NCBI GenBank assembly: GCA_035578905.1
Contig: JAQJVL010002737.1
Location: forward strand, 1-64,000
Direction of reading: 5' to 3'
Source: Stictocephala bisonia
Taxonomy: Eukaryota; Arthropoda; Insecta; Hemiptera; Membracidae
DNA length: 64,000 bases
The notes under the pieces are model-generated. The model ran no database searches. It had not been told where the DNA came from and saw only the letters and a list, made by a program, of their open reading frames with translations. Position 1 is the first letter of the stretch. Each line of letters starts with the position of its first letter. Of this stretch, positions 12,101 to 21,540 are shown in pieces. Made by a program: the position numbers and the translations under genes.

Positions 12101-15100
12101 AGTATAAAATCCTATTATCTTTTAAAATACTCTCCTCCTGCAACATTGCCCCAATGATCATACAGTTATTCAAAACACTTTTGAAACTCATTTTCTGAAA
12201 TGTCTTTCAATGCTACTGTCACATTTTTTCTGAAATATTCAGCATCTTTAATCTTTCTCCTTTCATTGATATTTTTAGCCGTTGTAAACAGGAAGAAATT
12301 GGCTGGAGCAAGGTTAGGCAAGCAGGGAGGATGCTCTAGCGTCGTAATCCTGTGCTTGGCTAGGTAGTTGCGTACTAACAGGTATCGATGTGCAGGGGCG
12401 TTGTCATGCAAAATCCAGTTGTTTTCTGCACATTTTTCTGAAAGTTTCCTTCTATGCACAAATTACCAAAGCTTATCACTATAGAAAGTAACTTTCATAA
12501 ATTTAAAGCTAGAGCCAAAGAATATTTGATAAAGTTAGCCTTATATTCTATAGATGAATACTTACAAAGTTAGAGGTAGTCCCCTACTGTAATAAAGAAT
12601 TAAGGAGGGCCAATGATTTTATGTTATTAGTTTTTAGAACAAATTTTGATAACATATAAGATGACGGTGTACATTTATATAAATAAAGAAATTTTGAATT
12701 GAATTGAATGGCATCTTGTAAGAGCTTACGAATTCCTTTGTATAGTTCCTTGGTCACTGTTTGACCTTCGGGAAAGAACTCATAGTGAATTGTTCTTTCC
12801 CTTCCTTTTGTCTAAGTGAAATGTTTCCCTCCTTAGTGATATTCCATTCAGAGGACTGCCATTTTGTTTGAGAGTCGTATCATATTTCGTCACCAGTAAC
12901 GATTGTTTTAAAAAATAAATCAGGATCTGCATTGGCCATATCAATAAACTCACCAGCCATTGTCATCTGTTATTCTTTATGGTCTAAAGTCAAAATTTTT
13001 GGAACAACTCGCAAACTAACATAATGCATGTTCAAATGGTCATGAAGAATTGTGTGGATACTGCCATGTAATAAATTTACCTCAGATGCAATTTCATAAA
13101 TAATTGTTCTTCTGTTTGAAGGACAATATGCCAAACTTGCTCAATCTTATCATGTATGGATGCAGTCGAAAGGCATCCACTACGAAGGTCATCTTCAATG
13201 TTTATGCGACCTCCATTGAAACTTATGTGCAATTCGTAAACTTTTTCATCACCTCATCTCTGAATTACATTTGAAGTGTCTTAGAAGGTGATTTCTGAAG
13301 AAAAACACAAAATGTATGTTCGCTTTTTTTTCATTAAATGACATTTTCAAAAAGCGACAATGTAAACAAGCAAACACACGAAAAGCACTCTCCACAGGGG
13401 AACAATGGTGGCTGAGTGATACTGATGCTACCTATATCCCTTCTCTAGCATACTGCCATGTAATAAATTTACCTCAGATGCAATTTCATCAATCGTTGTT
13501 TTTCTGTTTGCACGGACAATATGCCAAACTTGCTCAATCTTGTCATGTATGGTTGCATTCGATGGGCGTTCACTACAAGGGTCATCTTCAATGTTTATGC
13601 AACCTTCATAACGTTCACAACAAAATTCCCACTGGCAACGGCGTTCTGTGTCTCTGGACATTGATCCTGCCTCGTATATAAAAACTGTTACATCTTTTTT
13701 AGGTGTACATGAGAACACCATTCACTACCCTCTGCAAACTTTTCTATAATGCCTAACTCCTCATTTTTTTTTTTTTCCAACTCGGATTTAACTTTGATCA
13801 TCAAAGACAATGGAGCCTTGTAACAATCACAGCTTAAAGCTTGGTATAAGGCTTACCATTGCCTGGATAAGGTGAAAATAACTGTGGCAAATCGATGGAA
13901 GAAACCTTTAAATTTTCCTACTCACTACCTCGGTGTAAATAATTAGCCGCAAGGCATTAGTTGAAGTACGGCCAAACAGTGGCTATCTTAAGATTTCTAA
14001 TGACTTATAAGTGTTTATTGAATTTTCTTCCACAAAGGTTTTTAGTAAATTGAAATTTTCCTATGCAGTGTAATGAATTTTGACCTGCTGGTTTGAAACC
14101 TACAAACAGTTCTAATGTCACTTAGTAAATCTTTTTCTCCATGTTGCTTCAATTCAAATCTTCCTTTATTTAACATTTGTACATAGACATATACATCAGT
14201 GTATATGTGTATATATATATATATACAAACACAAATACCGTCAGCATACAACTAATTAAAATCACTTATACTCCTAATTAGATCTTATGTCATAATGAAT
14301 ATGATAAAATAGCTCTACATGTGTTAATTTTATGATTGTATAAAAAAATTTGTCAAATGAGTACAAACATTTATCGATCAATTATTGTTTCGGTTTTATT
14401 TTAACATTTTTATAATTGTCTATGGCTAAAATATATATAGGTAATTTATTGTAAAACCTAATGCCTGCTACTATTGGTTTTTCCCTAGTAAATTGTAAAT
14501 TATTCACTGGAGTGGCCAACTGATTACGATTTTTAGTTGAGTAACTGTGGCAAGTACCTAGTTTAGGTAAACTGACATTATCTAGCCTTACTGCTAGGAC
14601 AGTTTCCATTACATATAGTCCATAGATGGTTAGAATTTTAAAATCTAAAAATTTTTGTTTTACTGAGTCCTGCCTCTGTAAATTTAGGATAATTCTAATT
14701 GCATTTTTTGCAATCGCAAATTACTTTGCAGGTTTAAATCACTTGTTGCTCCGTAAAAATTTACCCCAAATGAAATATGGGAGTGAATATGAGAAAAATA
14801 AACCATTTTTAATGTCTCAAGTTGAAAATATTTAGAAATTGATTTTAATGTGAATAGTCCGGAGGATATTTTCTTTTGGATATTTTGTATGTGACCATCC
14901 CATGTTAAGCACTCATCTAATAATAAACTCAAAAACTTAGTTTGGTTGACTTTGTCAGTTTGTTTGATCTGAATTTCAATTATTGGTTGGGCATTATATT
15001 TGGTCTTATGTGTACAAAATGAAATAAAATTTGTTTTATTTGGGTTGAGTAACTGTTTTTTTTTTTTTTTTTTTTTTTTGCTAAAATATTTTATATTTAT

Positions 15101-18100
15101 ATTAGATTTTGATTTGATGGATTTTCTATTTCATTTATTGATTTGTGAGATATGATAAAGTTGGAGTCATCTGCATACAAACTTAATTTACAGTTTAATT
15201 TTGAAATTGTATTTGGCAAACCTTTAATATGACACAAAAAAGTTTCTTCATGTATACAAGAAACATCTGCATCATTATTAATTTTGAAAAAAAAAGTTTC
15301 AAAGGGTGGTGGTACAGACAATATTGAATAGAAAATTCAACTCTACCCAGATAAGTTAGTTGTATTCTCATTTTCTAACCAATTTTTCTCAGAAGCTAAG
15401 ACCTCTTTTATCTCTCTTTTCCAATATCTACATCATATTTTATTACCAGAACATACTTTTTTAATGGTAATTGTGTCTCATATCTGTCACATTTAAATTT
15501 CTTGTTAGGTTTACTGTTATTTTTGTTTGGGATTAAAAGAGCTTCAAGGCTTTGTGAAATACCTTTAAGGTTGTTTCCTGCTGAATTTTTACTGCTTCAT
15601 ATTCAGGAAATTACCTTTTTTAATTACCTCATTTAAAGTTAAATGTAAAGTCCATTTGTAAAGTTTCTTCTCTCTTTTTACCTACTTCATGGGTGATTTA
15701 GGAGGCTTATGGTGTTTTTATGATCAATTCATTAGGCTCATAACCTATCTCATAAAAGATTTATAAGGCTTGTATCCCCCCTCATGGGTGATTTATGACT
15801 CCGTCATTCGAGATTTACTAGGTATATGATGACGAAACTTGAGAGGAAAATCCTCATTGATTAACTATGATTATGAACTAATAAAGCTCATTCCAATAAC
15901 AGGGTATTTAATAGATTTGCTGATTAATTAATCCAAACTCTGCAAAGATGATAGCTTTGTTTAAATTAACAGAAATCGACCAGTGAGTTAGCCTATCATT
16001 TTTTGCATAAAATAGAGTATAAATGTACTGTTATGATACAAAATTATGATAATGATAAACATTTAACGTTAACTTGTTACAGTTCAAACATCAATTGTAA
16101 CTGTTTTGATAAATAAAGTTTTTAAACAATTTACCTGTGAAGAAGAAATATGTAGTATGGGGTGAAAACAAGATGTGTGAAGAGATAAACCATGATAAGA
16201 ACTAGTTGTGGGCCGTAGAGAGCTGCCGTGTTCAAGACCAGGCGACATAGGGTCCAATGGATCTCGCTGAGTTTGGAAATGTTGAGAGCTGCCCTTGACG
16301 GAACATTATAATTCTCAACTGAGGGGAGGACAACCGTCCAAAGTACACTTTTTGATTGATTCTGTGATACAATGTCCACTGCCAATTTGTTTACCACTTC
16401 AAATTTGTCTTTCATAATAAGAACTATTTCCATGAACTCTATCAAAGCAAAAGTGTTGATGACTTTACTCAGTTGTGCAGTAGCATCAATAAATGTACTG
16501 GACACAACAATAATGTTAACCACAATTAGTGCAGTAACGTGGACAATATTGATAAAAGAAAGAACTCTAGGTTTTGAAAATGAGAATTTTTTGTGCAGTA
16601 GAAGATCTACCTCTTTCAAACTTTCCAGAAGGACAGTTTTTTCATGTTGTCGAAATATTGCCAAATAAAGACCAACAATACAACAAAGAAATGTAGAAAA
16701 GAAAGTGGCAATAGCTAAGAATATTTCTGCCTTGGTCTTTAGAGCTGACCAATAAAAAGAAGGTGCTGTCATGTCTATCAGTATAACCCAGATCCGCAAG
16801 TAATAGATTATGCAGAAGAAAAGAGCCAAAAGGATTGAGTACATAGTAAGAAAAGTGCAATGCTGAATAACTTCTCCTCCCAGGGGCAAATGAGTAAGAG
16901 AGACTGGCAGCAGGCCTACTAATTGTAACAAGAAAAACATTGTCCTGCTGTACATATTTATACTACCTACAGAAAAAATGTGAAGGATACTTTATGAAGT
17001 TCTGTAGAACACTATGAAGATGATTCAATAAAGAAAACAAACATTGATCTGATATTATGTCAACAACATGTACTTCAATTTAATGTAGTGTTTGCTTGTT
17101 TGCTTCCTAAGTATGTTTGTTCTGTCAAATAAGATGGGTGACCTTTTCAAAATTGAAATTGCTGTAATTTCAGTCTCTTACTTGAATTCTCAAATTTTAC
17201 TAAAACAATGAATTTACTGAAATAACAGTGTTTTAATAACAAAAAACCGTCAATAAAATGACAAAATAGTCCAGAAGTGGGCATCATAGTAAGTTATTTT
17301 TCAGCAAAATAGTATCATATGGAATTTAATATGTTTTACTTTTATAAAGTAATTATGTCATATACCATATTTTGTGCTGATACTGTGATATGAATATATT
17401 TACTGATACCATAAACTATATTTTCATGGCAAAATTAGAAAATACTGTTGACTAATATTTATCACACAGCAATCAAACTGGAAAACAATTATTTCATAAC
17501 ATTTTCAACATATGATGCTGCAACATATAGTAGCATATTTCACTGGTTAGAGCGATCACTTTACTAATTACAGCGACATATGTGCCTTATCTTACCTAAC
17601 AGATTACACCCTTGTGTGTAATCGTTTTGTACCCTTGTGTGATGTCTTGGATAAATTTTGAGTCAGTGTGCGAATATAGTGTACCCAGCCGCCCACCCGT
17701 ACACGTACAGTGGTAATCACCCACCCACACCCTTACACGTACAGTTGTAATGACCCACCCACCCACCCATACACGTCAGTGATTATGACCCACCCGCCCA
17801 ACCGTACACGTACAGTAGTAATCACCCAGCGGCCCACCCATAAACATACAGTGCTAATGACCCACCCGCCCACCCATACAAGTACAGTGCTAATGACCCA
17901 CCCACCCACCCATACACGTACACTACTAACGACCCACCCGCCCAACCGTACACGTACAGGGCTAATGATCTGTATCTGTAGTGTATGGGTGGGCGGGTGG
18001 GTCAATAACACTGTAGTGTATGGATGGGCGAGTGGGTCAATAGCAATGTACGTGTATGGGTGAGCGGGTGGGTCAATACCCATGCACGTAGAACAATGAC

Positions 18101-18742
18101 CCCATACACTATCCCCTGTTGATGATAAGGCTAGATCATCAACAGGGGAGTTGAGATGTAGATTTTCCAACTGCTATCCTGTGAATCGAAGCCGGACCTC
18201 AAAGTCAGGAGTCAAGCGACATGTTATTTGGCCACCAAACCACCCAATATGAACTAAAGTTGTATTTACGATAATTCATAAACCAAGTATACCTGTAGCA
18301 AAAATATCCGTTACTATCTATTTACTGTTCGTTTTAATCATCAATTTAATTTCAAATTATATATATATATTCCAGATTTCTCTATGAATACTTTTTTTCA
18401 ATTTTTTATTTATTTTTTGAATACCAGAAATTGTTCACAAGTCAATCAGTTTAATTTTTCATTAATTGGATTGAAATGTTTATTTCAAGTTCATTTGTTA
18501 TTTTTCACTGTTATTACTTAAAGTTATTCATGTAATGCTGCTAGTTAACACTGTTTCATAAAATTAAATTTTATATTTTAATTTTATTACACAGTAATAA
18601 AAGAAATCATTATCTAAAATTGTTTTAAATGCATTTTTTAGGATATGGAGCTGGCTATAACATGCAAGAAAAACATTCATCCAATTTAACATATTTGCCT
18701 GAAGGATTGGAGCATATCGACTTCTTCAATAGAACCAGTTAA
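3080..18742 (+). CDS. WRNIP1: WRNIP1 / MgsA-family AAA+ ATPase, last three coding exons (partial)
   Basis: Werner-helicase-interacting protein 1 is a RecA/clamp-loader-like AAA+ ATPase (RarA/MgsA family) that acts in the nucleus at stalled replication forks. Only the C-terminal tetramerisation/MgsA domain lies here: exons 3080-3194, 5554-5684 and 18642-18742, spliced in phases 2 and 1 with GT-AG junctions. Family hallmarks are [51 protein letters not shown] and the terminal [14 protein letters not shown] before TAA. The 5' exons with the Walker motifs were not found and should lie upstream of the window. The last intron is about 13 kb and holds an antisense gustatory receptor. An AATAAA signal follows at about 18818. 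All exons are intact, so the gene looks functional. Confidence 0.9.
3635..4270 (+). repeat. 21-bp minisatellite, 30 copies
   Basis: Thirty head-to-tail copies of a 21-base unit (CATATTTGTGATAGTTGTGA plus G) fill 3635-4264, followed by a 6-base partial copy. Only a few positions vary: two CATG variants (near 3887 and 3929), three TAAG variants (near 4114, 4156, 4198) and one GGT variant in the last copy. The TAAG variants alternate with normal units, which indicates expansion of a 42-bp dimer. Because 21 is a multiple of three and the unit lacks stops in several frames, long open frames appear on both strands (for example a HICDSCE repeat). These are best seen as a by-product. The array lies in the WRNIP1 intron between 3194 and 5554. 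Confidence 0.95.
4349..5553. other. WRNIP1 intron, AT-rich
   Basis: Apart from a poly-T run near 5119-5139 nothing is recognised. It ends at the TTGTGACAG acceptor of the next exon. Confidence 0.5.
5554..5684 (+). CDS. WRNIP1: WRNIP1 exon (APKS...LMRDL)
   Basis: The exon starts with the single G that completes the Arg codon. It then encodes [20 protein letters not shown] and, further on, [17 protein letters not shown]. It ends one base into a Gly codon at the donor G/GTATGT. The match to the vertebrate WRNIP1 C-terminus is close across the whole exon. Confidence 0.92.
5685..7550. other. Long WRNIP1 intron, first part
   Basis: No coding exon, SINE or clear element end is supported. Around 7040-7200 there is a more GC-rich stretch with a CCCCCC run, of unknown nature. 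Confidence 0.4.
7557..8040 (-). mobile_element. LINE 3' end fragment
   Basis: On the minus strand, 8018-7773 encodes the C-terminal tail of a LINE ORF2 ([18 protein letters not shown], then a Lys-rich helix and stop). A 3' UTR follows, ending in AATAAAGATTATTTTGAATT at about 7557-7577. That ending is shared in outline by several LINE tails in this window. It is strongly 5'-truncated and not functional. Confidence 0.65.
8041..9829. other. Intronic DNA with a weak Tigger-like end at about 8578
   Basis: At 8578 CAGTTGACACTCTATAATCC resembles a Tigger/pogo terminal repeat (compare CAGTAGAGTCTCAGTTTTCC at 63734). No partner end or transposase was found, so this is only a candidate. The stretch 9130-9620 looks like generic intergenic repeat. 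No coding sequence is supported. Confidence 0.25.
9830..9900 (+). mobile_element. LINE 3' tail (very short)
   Basis: The segment ending TTGAACAGAATACAAATAAA then GATGATTTGATG resembles the 3' ends of the LINEs elsewhere in the window (AATAAAG plus a short repeat). Only the tail remains. Confidence 0.3.
9901..10714. other. AT-rich DNA, nothing recognised
   Basis: Contains an A-rich run at about 10306-10325 and the region downstream of the gustatory receptor stop codon. No feature can be supported. Confidence 0.4.
10715..11054 (-). CDS. Gustatory receptor, C-terminal exon
   Basis: Begins with the C that completes AGC (Ser) after the acceptor TTTCAACAG. It encodes [20 protein letters not shown] (helix 6), a 40-residue loop, then helix 7 with TYLAIIIQF and a short tail ending SSYMTFN and TAA. 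This exon carries the diagnostic C-terminal motif. Confidence 0.9.
10715..16955 (-). CDS. Insect gustatory receptor (7tm_7 family), two exons
   Basis: Gustatory receptors are inverted seven-helix ligand-gated cation channels in the membrane of insect taste neurons; the ligand here is unknown. Exon 1 (16955-16135, 273 residues) has hydrophobic helices near residues 36-60, 77-100, 132-153, 162-182 and 236-265, including [20 protein letters not shown], typical of helix 5. Exon 2 (11054-10715) supplies helices 6 and 7 and the family signature TYLAIIIQF (TYhhhhhQF). The junction AG/GTAAAT to TTTCAACAG/C joins in phase 2 and makes a Ser codon. The predicted length, 386 residues, is normal for the family and no frame is broken. 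The first Met precedes an N-terminus of usual length, though an upstream exon cannot be excluded. It lies antisense inside the last WRNIP1 intron. Confidence 0.88.
11055..12040. other. Gustatory receptor intron, right part
   Basis: No exon or clear element. It contains scattered AT-rich sequence and a moderately GC-rich stretch near 11160-11340 of unknown origin. Confidence 0.4.
12041..13735 (-). mobile_element. Mariner-family DNA transposon relic, interrupted
   Basis: The transposase reads right to left. The helix-turn-helix N-terminal part (13721-13428) shows [20 protein letters not shown] and [20 protein letters not shown]. The catalytic part (12459-12166) shows [17 protein letters not shown] and [18 protein letters not shown], the mariner HDNAxxH and PxLxPxxFFLF blocks. 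Frameshifts and stops occur between them, and a LINE tail is inserted at about 12460-12708. The left end, TCAAAAAGTTCCTAG near 12050, looks like a mariner terminal repeat; the right terminal repeat was not found. A piece of the N-terminal region is present twice (13064-13180 and 13451-13580). Inactive. It lies in the gustatory receptor intron. Confidence 0.85.
12460..12708 (+). mobile_element. LINE 3' end inserted in the mariner relic
   Basis: It starts with C-terminal ORF2-like coding sequence ([20 protein letters not shown], then stop) and ends with ATAAATAAAG followed by AATTGAATTGAATGG. Mariner coding sequence flanks it on both sides, so it inserted later. It is a 5'-truncated dead copy. 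Confidence 0.65.
13736..14381. other. Gustatory receptor intron, nothing recognised
   Basis: Includes a poly-T run near 13767 and an AT microsatellite at about 14208-14225. No coding or element sequence can be supported. Confidence 0.4.
14382..15345 (-). mobile_element. LINE reverse-transcriptase fragment
   Basis: On the minus strand the order is [20 protein letters not shown] (catalytic YADD, about 15170), [30 protein letters not shown] (about 14900) and, near the C-terminus, [17 protein letters not shown] (about 14540). This is the second half of a jockey/CR1-like RT with its C-terminal domain. Frames change several times, and a run of about 20 T lies at about 15056-15079. It lies in the gustatory receptor intron, antisense to WRNIP1. 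Confidence 0.75.
15346..16134. other. Gustatory receptor intron next to exon 1
   Basis: Between 15680 and 15860 a short imperfect repeat occurs (CATGGGTGATTTA with neighbouring GGCTTATG or GGCTTGTA). Otherwise nothing is recognised. It ends at the GTAAAT donor (minus strand) at 16134. Confidence 0.4.
16135..16955 (-). CDS. Gustatory receptor, N-terminal exon
   Basis: Starts [20 protein letters not shown], which fits the usual gustatory receptor opening (a short basic/hydrophobic segment with G-L-x-P). It holds five predicted helices and ends TPYYIFLLH plus two bases before the GTAAAT donor. A TTTTTTCTGTAG sequence just upstream of the Met could be an acceptor, so a further 5' exon is possible. 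Confidence 0.87.
16956..17686. other. WRNIP1 intron upstream of the receptor gene
   Basis: This would contain the receptor promoter. No TATA box or initiator stands out in the AT-rich background, and no other feature is supported. Confidence 0.35.
17687..18110. repeat. 36-bp G/C-rich minisatellite, inverted array (locus A)
   Basis: Left part (to about 17965): about seven units whose C-rich strand reads CCCACCCGCCCACCC followed by ATACACGTACAG and a TGGTAATGA-like spacer. Right part (about 17975-18093): three units of the same sequence in reverse orientation (GGGTGGGCGGGTGGG). The units are diverged. The same family recurs at 27292-27520 and 57042-57398. The G-rich strand has four or more closely spaced GGG runs per unit, the pattern needed for a G-quadruplex. 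Confidence 0.9.
18111..18250 (-). mobile_element. tRNA-derived SINE head with terminal hairpin
   Basis: On the minus strand, TGGTTTGGTGG (18242-18232, box-A-like) is followed by CATGTCGCTTGACTCCTGAC, an anticodon-arm-like stretch. Then comes GGCTTCGATTCAC (18193-18181, box-B-like), spaced as in a tRNA. The body ends in a perfect 15-bp hairpin (18112-18126 with 18135-18149, loop AAGGCTAG). The hairpin directly abuts the G-rich array of locus A, so the array could be part of this element. The assignment rests on sequence resemblance only. Confidence 0.45.
18251..18641. other. End of the WRNIP1 last intron
   Basis: AT-rich. It ends with TGCATTTTTTAG, a good polypyrimidine/AG acceptor for the terminal exon. 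Confidence 0.6.
18642..18742 (+). CDS. WRNIP1: WRNIP1 terminal exon
   Basis: Its first two bases complete the Gly codon. It encodes [20 protein letters not shown] followed by [12 protein letters not shown] and TAA. The GYG...YLPE...G-x-DFF pattern is the conserved WRNIP1/RarA C-terminus. A likely polyadenylation signal AATAAA lies about 75 bases downstream. Confidence 0.92.
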
Positions 18743-19365
18743 CTTTTTCAACAGGAAAATTAGTCACTAGTTTTTTAAAGTTAAACTAATAAGCTGTTTG
18801 TATTGTAAATAATATTAAATAAAAATAAATATCCCTTGCTTCGCTACAGAGTGGTTCTCTACACTTGCTTACCCCTTTGTTGTCTTCTCTAAACCTATCA
18901 TTATTTGTTGTCTATCATTATAAAAGCTCAACTTGCTGCCGTTCTCCTAGATAACAACGATCTATATGTTAGAAAACTCTAAAAGTGTACTTTAGGGTGG
19001 TGCAAAGTTGTGCAATCAAGTTAGTTAGTAGAATTATTTTAGTGCCACCTTAAACATTTCACAATGAAAACCACACCAGCCAACCATTTGAATCATGATT
19101 ATGGTTTTTGTATCAGCTGTTTGAAATAAACTATTAAATTACATTGATGGCAATGTTACTCTTATTGAAAAATTAAACAGTGATAGGCCGTTTCTACCCC
19201 TTAGGAATGGAATTATGAGAACTGTCTTGGAGGTATCTATTAGTTAATAAAAGTTAACTTCCCTCCAAAAGTCATAAAAATCTGTTTAGTGGTTCCAAAG
19301 ATTTTGGGATCTATTATATTAATTATTATTACTATCTTATATGTAAGTATCAAATACAGAATCTT
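18743..19365. other. 3' UTR and intergenic sequence of WRNIP1
   Basis: Carries overlapping AATAAA-type signals at about 18815-18830. Beyond that no feature is recognised. Confidence 0.5.
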
Positions 19366-20220
19366 TCAACCTCTCTGATTTCTAAGACACCAACTGAACG
19401 AATATGATAGAAATGGATTTAAATGACCGATGAATGTGGATAAGCAAATCCTCATTATTTCAAACAGGACCCTTTTTTCTCTTCTAGGCAAACAAATTAG
19501 GTTGTAAAATAGGTCCCTGGGGACAATTGAGTGAATTAAAAAATATGGCGAAGAATAATTGTTATAATTAACTGACTGTTGCCTATCAGACATATAAGAT
19601 TTGATTTAAGTTTATAAAGTTTTCATCAAACCCATAATACTGCAAATTATTAAATAAAATGTTGTGAGATGAAGTGTTAAAAGCCTTTGATATGTCATAA
19701 AAACCCTAACACCTTATTTCTATCGTCCAGACCATAAATTCATTTCTTCATTAAATAAATTATAGCATTACAAGTACCGCTACCAGACCTAAAGTCATAT
19801 TGAGCAGCAGAGAACAGCATATTTTTTTTAAAGTAATCAACCATTTTATTATTCAGTAATCATTCTAAAACTTTATAAATCACAGAAATGATTTACAATA
19901 GTTGATAAAATTAGAATAAACTGACTTAGACTCTTTCTTAAATAATGGTACAACTTTTGTTATCTTTAAACATAAAAGAAAAATACAATTGTCAATACAC
20001 TTACCAAACAAATAAGTTAACAAATTTGCAATGTACAGTGCAGCTAATTTTAAAATATGTGATCTACGGCAATAAACATCTAAACTAACACTGTTACCTA
20101 AAGAATATACAGTAAGAATATGTATTACACTATAAACTTCGTCCACTCTAAAACTACTAACAAGAAAGGTAGATGACATCTCATATGGTTTAAACTTATT
20201 CAAATCAGATTGCAGCTATT
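19366..20220 (-). mobile_element. LINE reverse-transcriptase relic
   Basis: The minus strand near 20000-19890 reads CLKITKVVPLFKKESKSVYS, the RT block usually seen as K.A.V.P.FKKG. A broken continuation toward 19640 still resembles the F-x-KAFD region (TATGACATATCAAAGGCTTT region, minus strand). Stops are frequent. This is an old copy, clade unresolved. Confidence 0.55.
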
Positions 20221-21002
20221 TTTGCTTCATATTGAACTTCTGTTCCGGGTAGCATCTATATACAGATAACAATATAAATTATATTTAACCATTTAAATTT
20301 AACAAATTGGCCTGAACATGAATAAGGTTTCAGAGCGAAGCCCCCAAAGTCGAGTCTTGATATTACAGATGTTTGTTTGCTTACATTTTCATCATTGGTT
20401 GTTAAAGAATAGTTCAGCTGGTAAATAAATGTGAAATAATGCACAAATACTTGTTTTGATGTTAATTAAGTTTTATTAATTACTAGCACAGTCCCACGTC
20501 CTTCATTCAGAGTTTACCTTGATTTATATTGTGCTTATTGCATTCAGTACCTACTGGCATCTGTATAATACAAAAGTGCGTTGTGGTCACAGTACCCCTA
20601 GGAAAGAATACGGTAGGTATCAAACACATCTCCTATGACGTCACATGGCCGAAATGGCAACAAAAACAAAAATGCTGTTCTAATTCCCGTAGTTTACTAT
20701 TCCAGCTGATAAGTGGTAAATACCATGCCTAATATTTAGGTGAATGCTTCCATGCAATTGATGTATTTAGTTGCAAACCAGGTGATAGTTAATCAAACCA
20801 GGTGATTTCGCCCATGTGACATCACAGTCTAGTGTACAGCCTCGTTGTGATACCTAACGTCTTTTCTAGTTACCGTTGTTGTGGTTAGTTTGGTCCGGTA
20901 TTTATTTCAGAAGTATGTAAGTTGTTTATTTACTACAACAACTGATTAATGAAACTGTTATAAACAATTAATTGTCAAATTGGTACTGCCATAGGTGTGT
21001 GT

Positions 21003-21050
21003 TCAAATTCACACCCCTTTGGGGTACCAGCAGCCACATCCAAATTCACA
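21003..21050. repeat. Left arm of an inverted repeat pair (partner 23196-23246)
   Basis: AAATTCACACCCCTTTGGGG then TACCAGCAGCCACATCC and AAATTCACAC. Read in reverse it matches 23196-23246 (GTGTGAATTTGGATGTGG ... CTGGTACC ... GTGTGAATTT) over about 48 bases with a few changes. A third partial copy lies at 21090-21105. Confidence 0.6.
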
Positions 21051-21408
21051 CAGCCGTCAAACCAGTTTGATCTCAGCAAGTCAAAATATCCAAATTCACA
21101 CCCCCTGGCCAAACAGGAATATTTCAGCAATTTTTTTATTTTAACTGTACCTACCTAAGTTTCAGGCCTGCGTTGCAAACCCGACCTCTCATTGCAACCA
21201 GTCGTGAGGCCTCGGCAAACAATTTTGTTGCTGTCCCAAGCACCTTTGAAATAGTGTAAATTACACTATACTTACTTAATAAGACTAAAGTACGTGGCTG
21301 CATTTATTAAAAACAGGAATAGTTTGTTTATTTGAAGAGTGAAAGCCATGTCAGTCTCTCTCTCTTTACTCACCTGAAGAAAGTGCCAGTGGCATTGAAC
21401 ATTTGTGA

Positions 21409-21540
21409 GATTATGTGTTTATTTTGTGTATGTTACTACTACTCTGATGTTAGTGAACTTGTCTTTAAAGGTAAGTTTGCTGATGTCCTATCTCTCCAAT
21501 ATACTAATTCCTGGCCTAGTGCCCTTTAACCTAACCTAAA
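21409..21540 (-). repeat. Dispersed repeat, copy 1 (copy 2 at 46722-46848)
   Basis: The reverse complement of this segment is about 90 percent like 46722-46848 by eye. Shared blocks are TTAGGTTAGGTT, CACTAGGCCAGGAATTAGTA, GATAGGACATCA and CAAAATAAACACAT. Its edge carries two TTAGG units. The family is not recognised. Confidence 0.6.

Noticed and set aside
16372..16668. 98-codon + strand frame over receptor exon 1
   Set aside because: Antisense shadow of the gustatory receptor exon.
17710..18170. Thr/Pro/His-rich and Gly/Trp/Val-rich frames over the G-rich array
   Set aside because: They are frames of a 36-bp tandem repeat (also a multiple of three) and recur at 27.3 and 57.1 kb.
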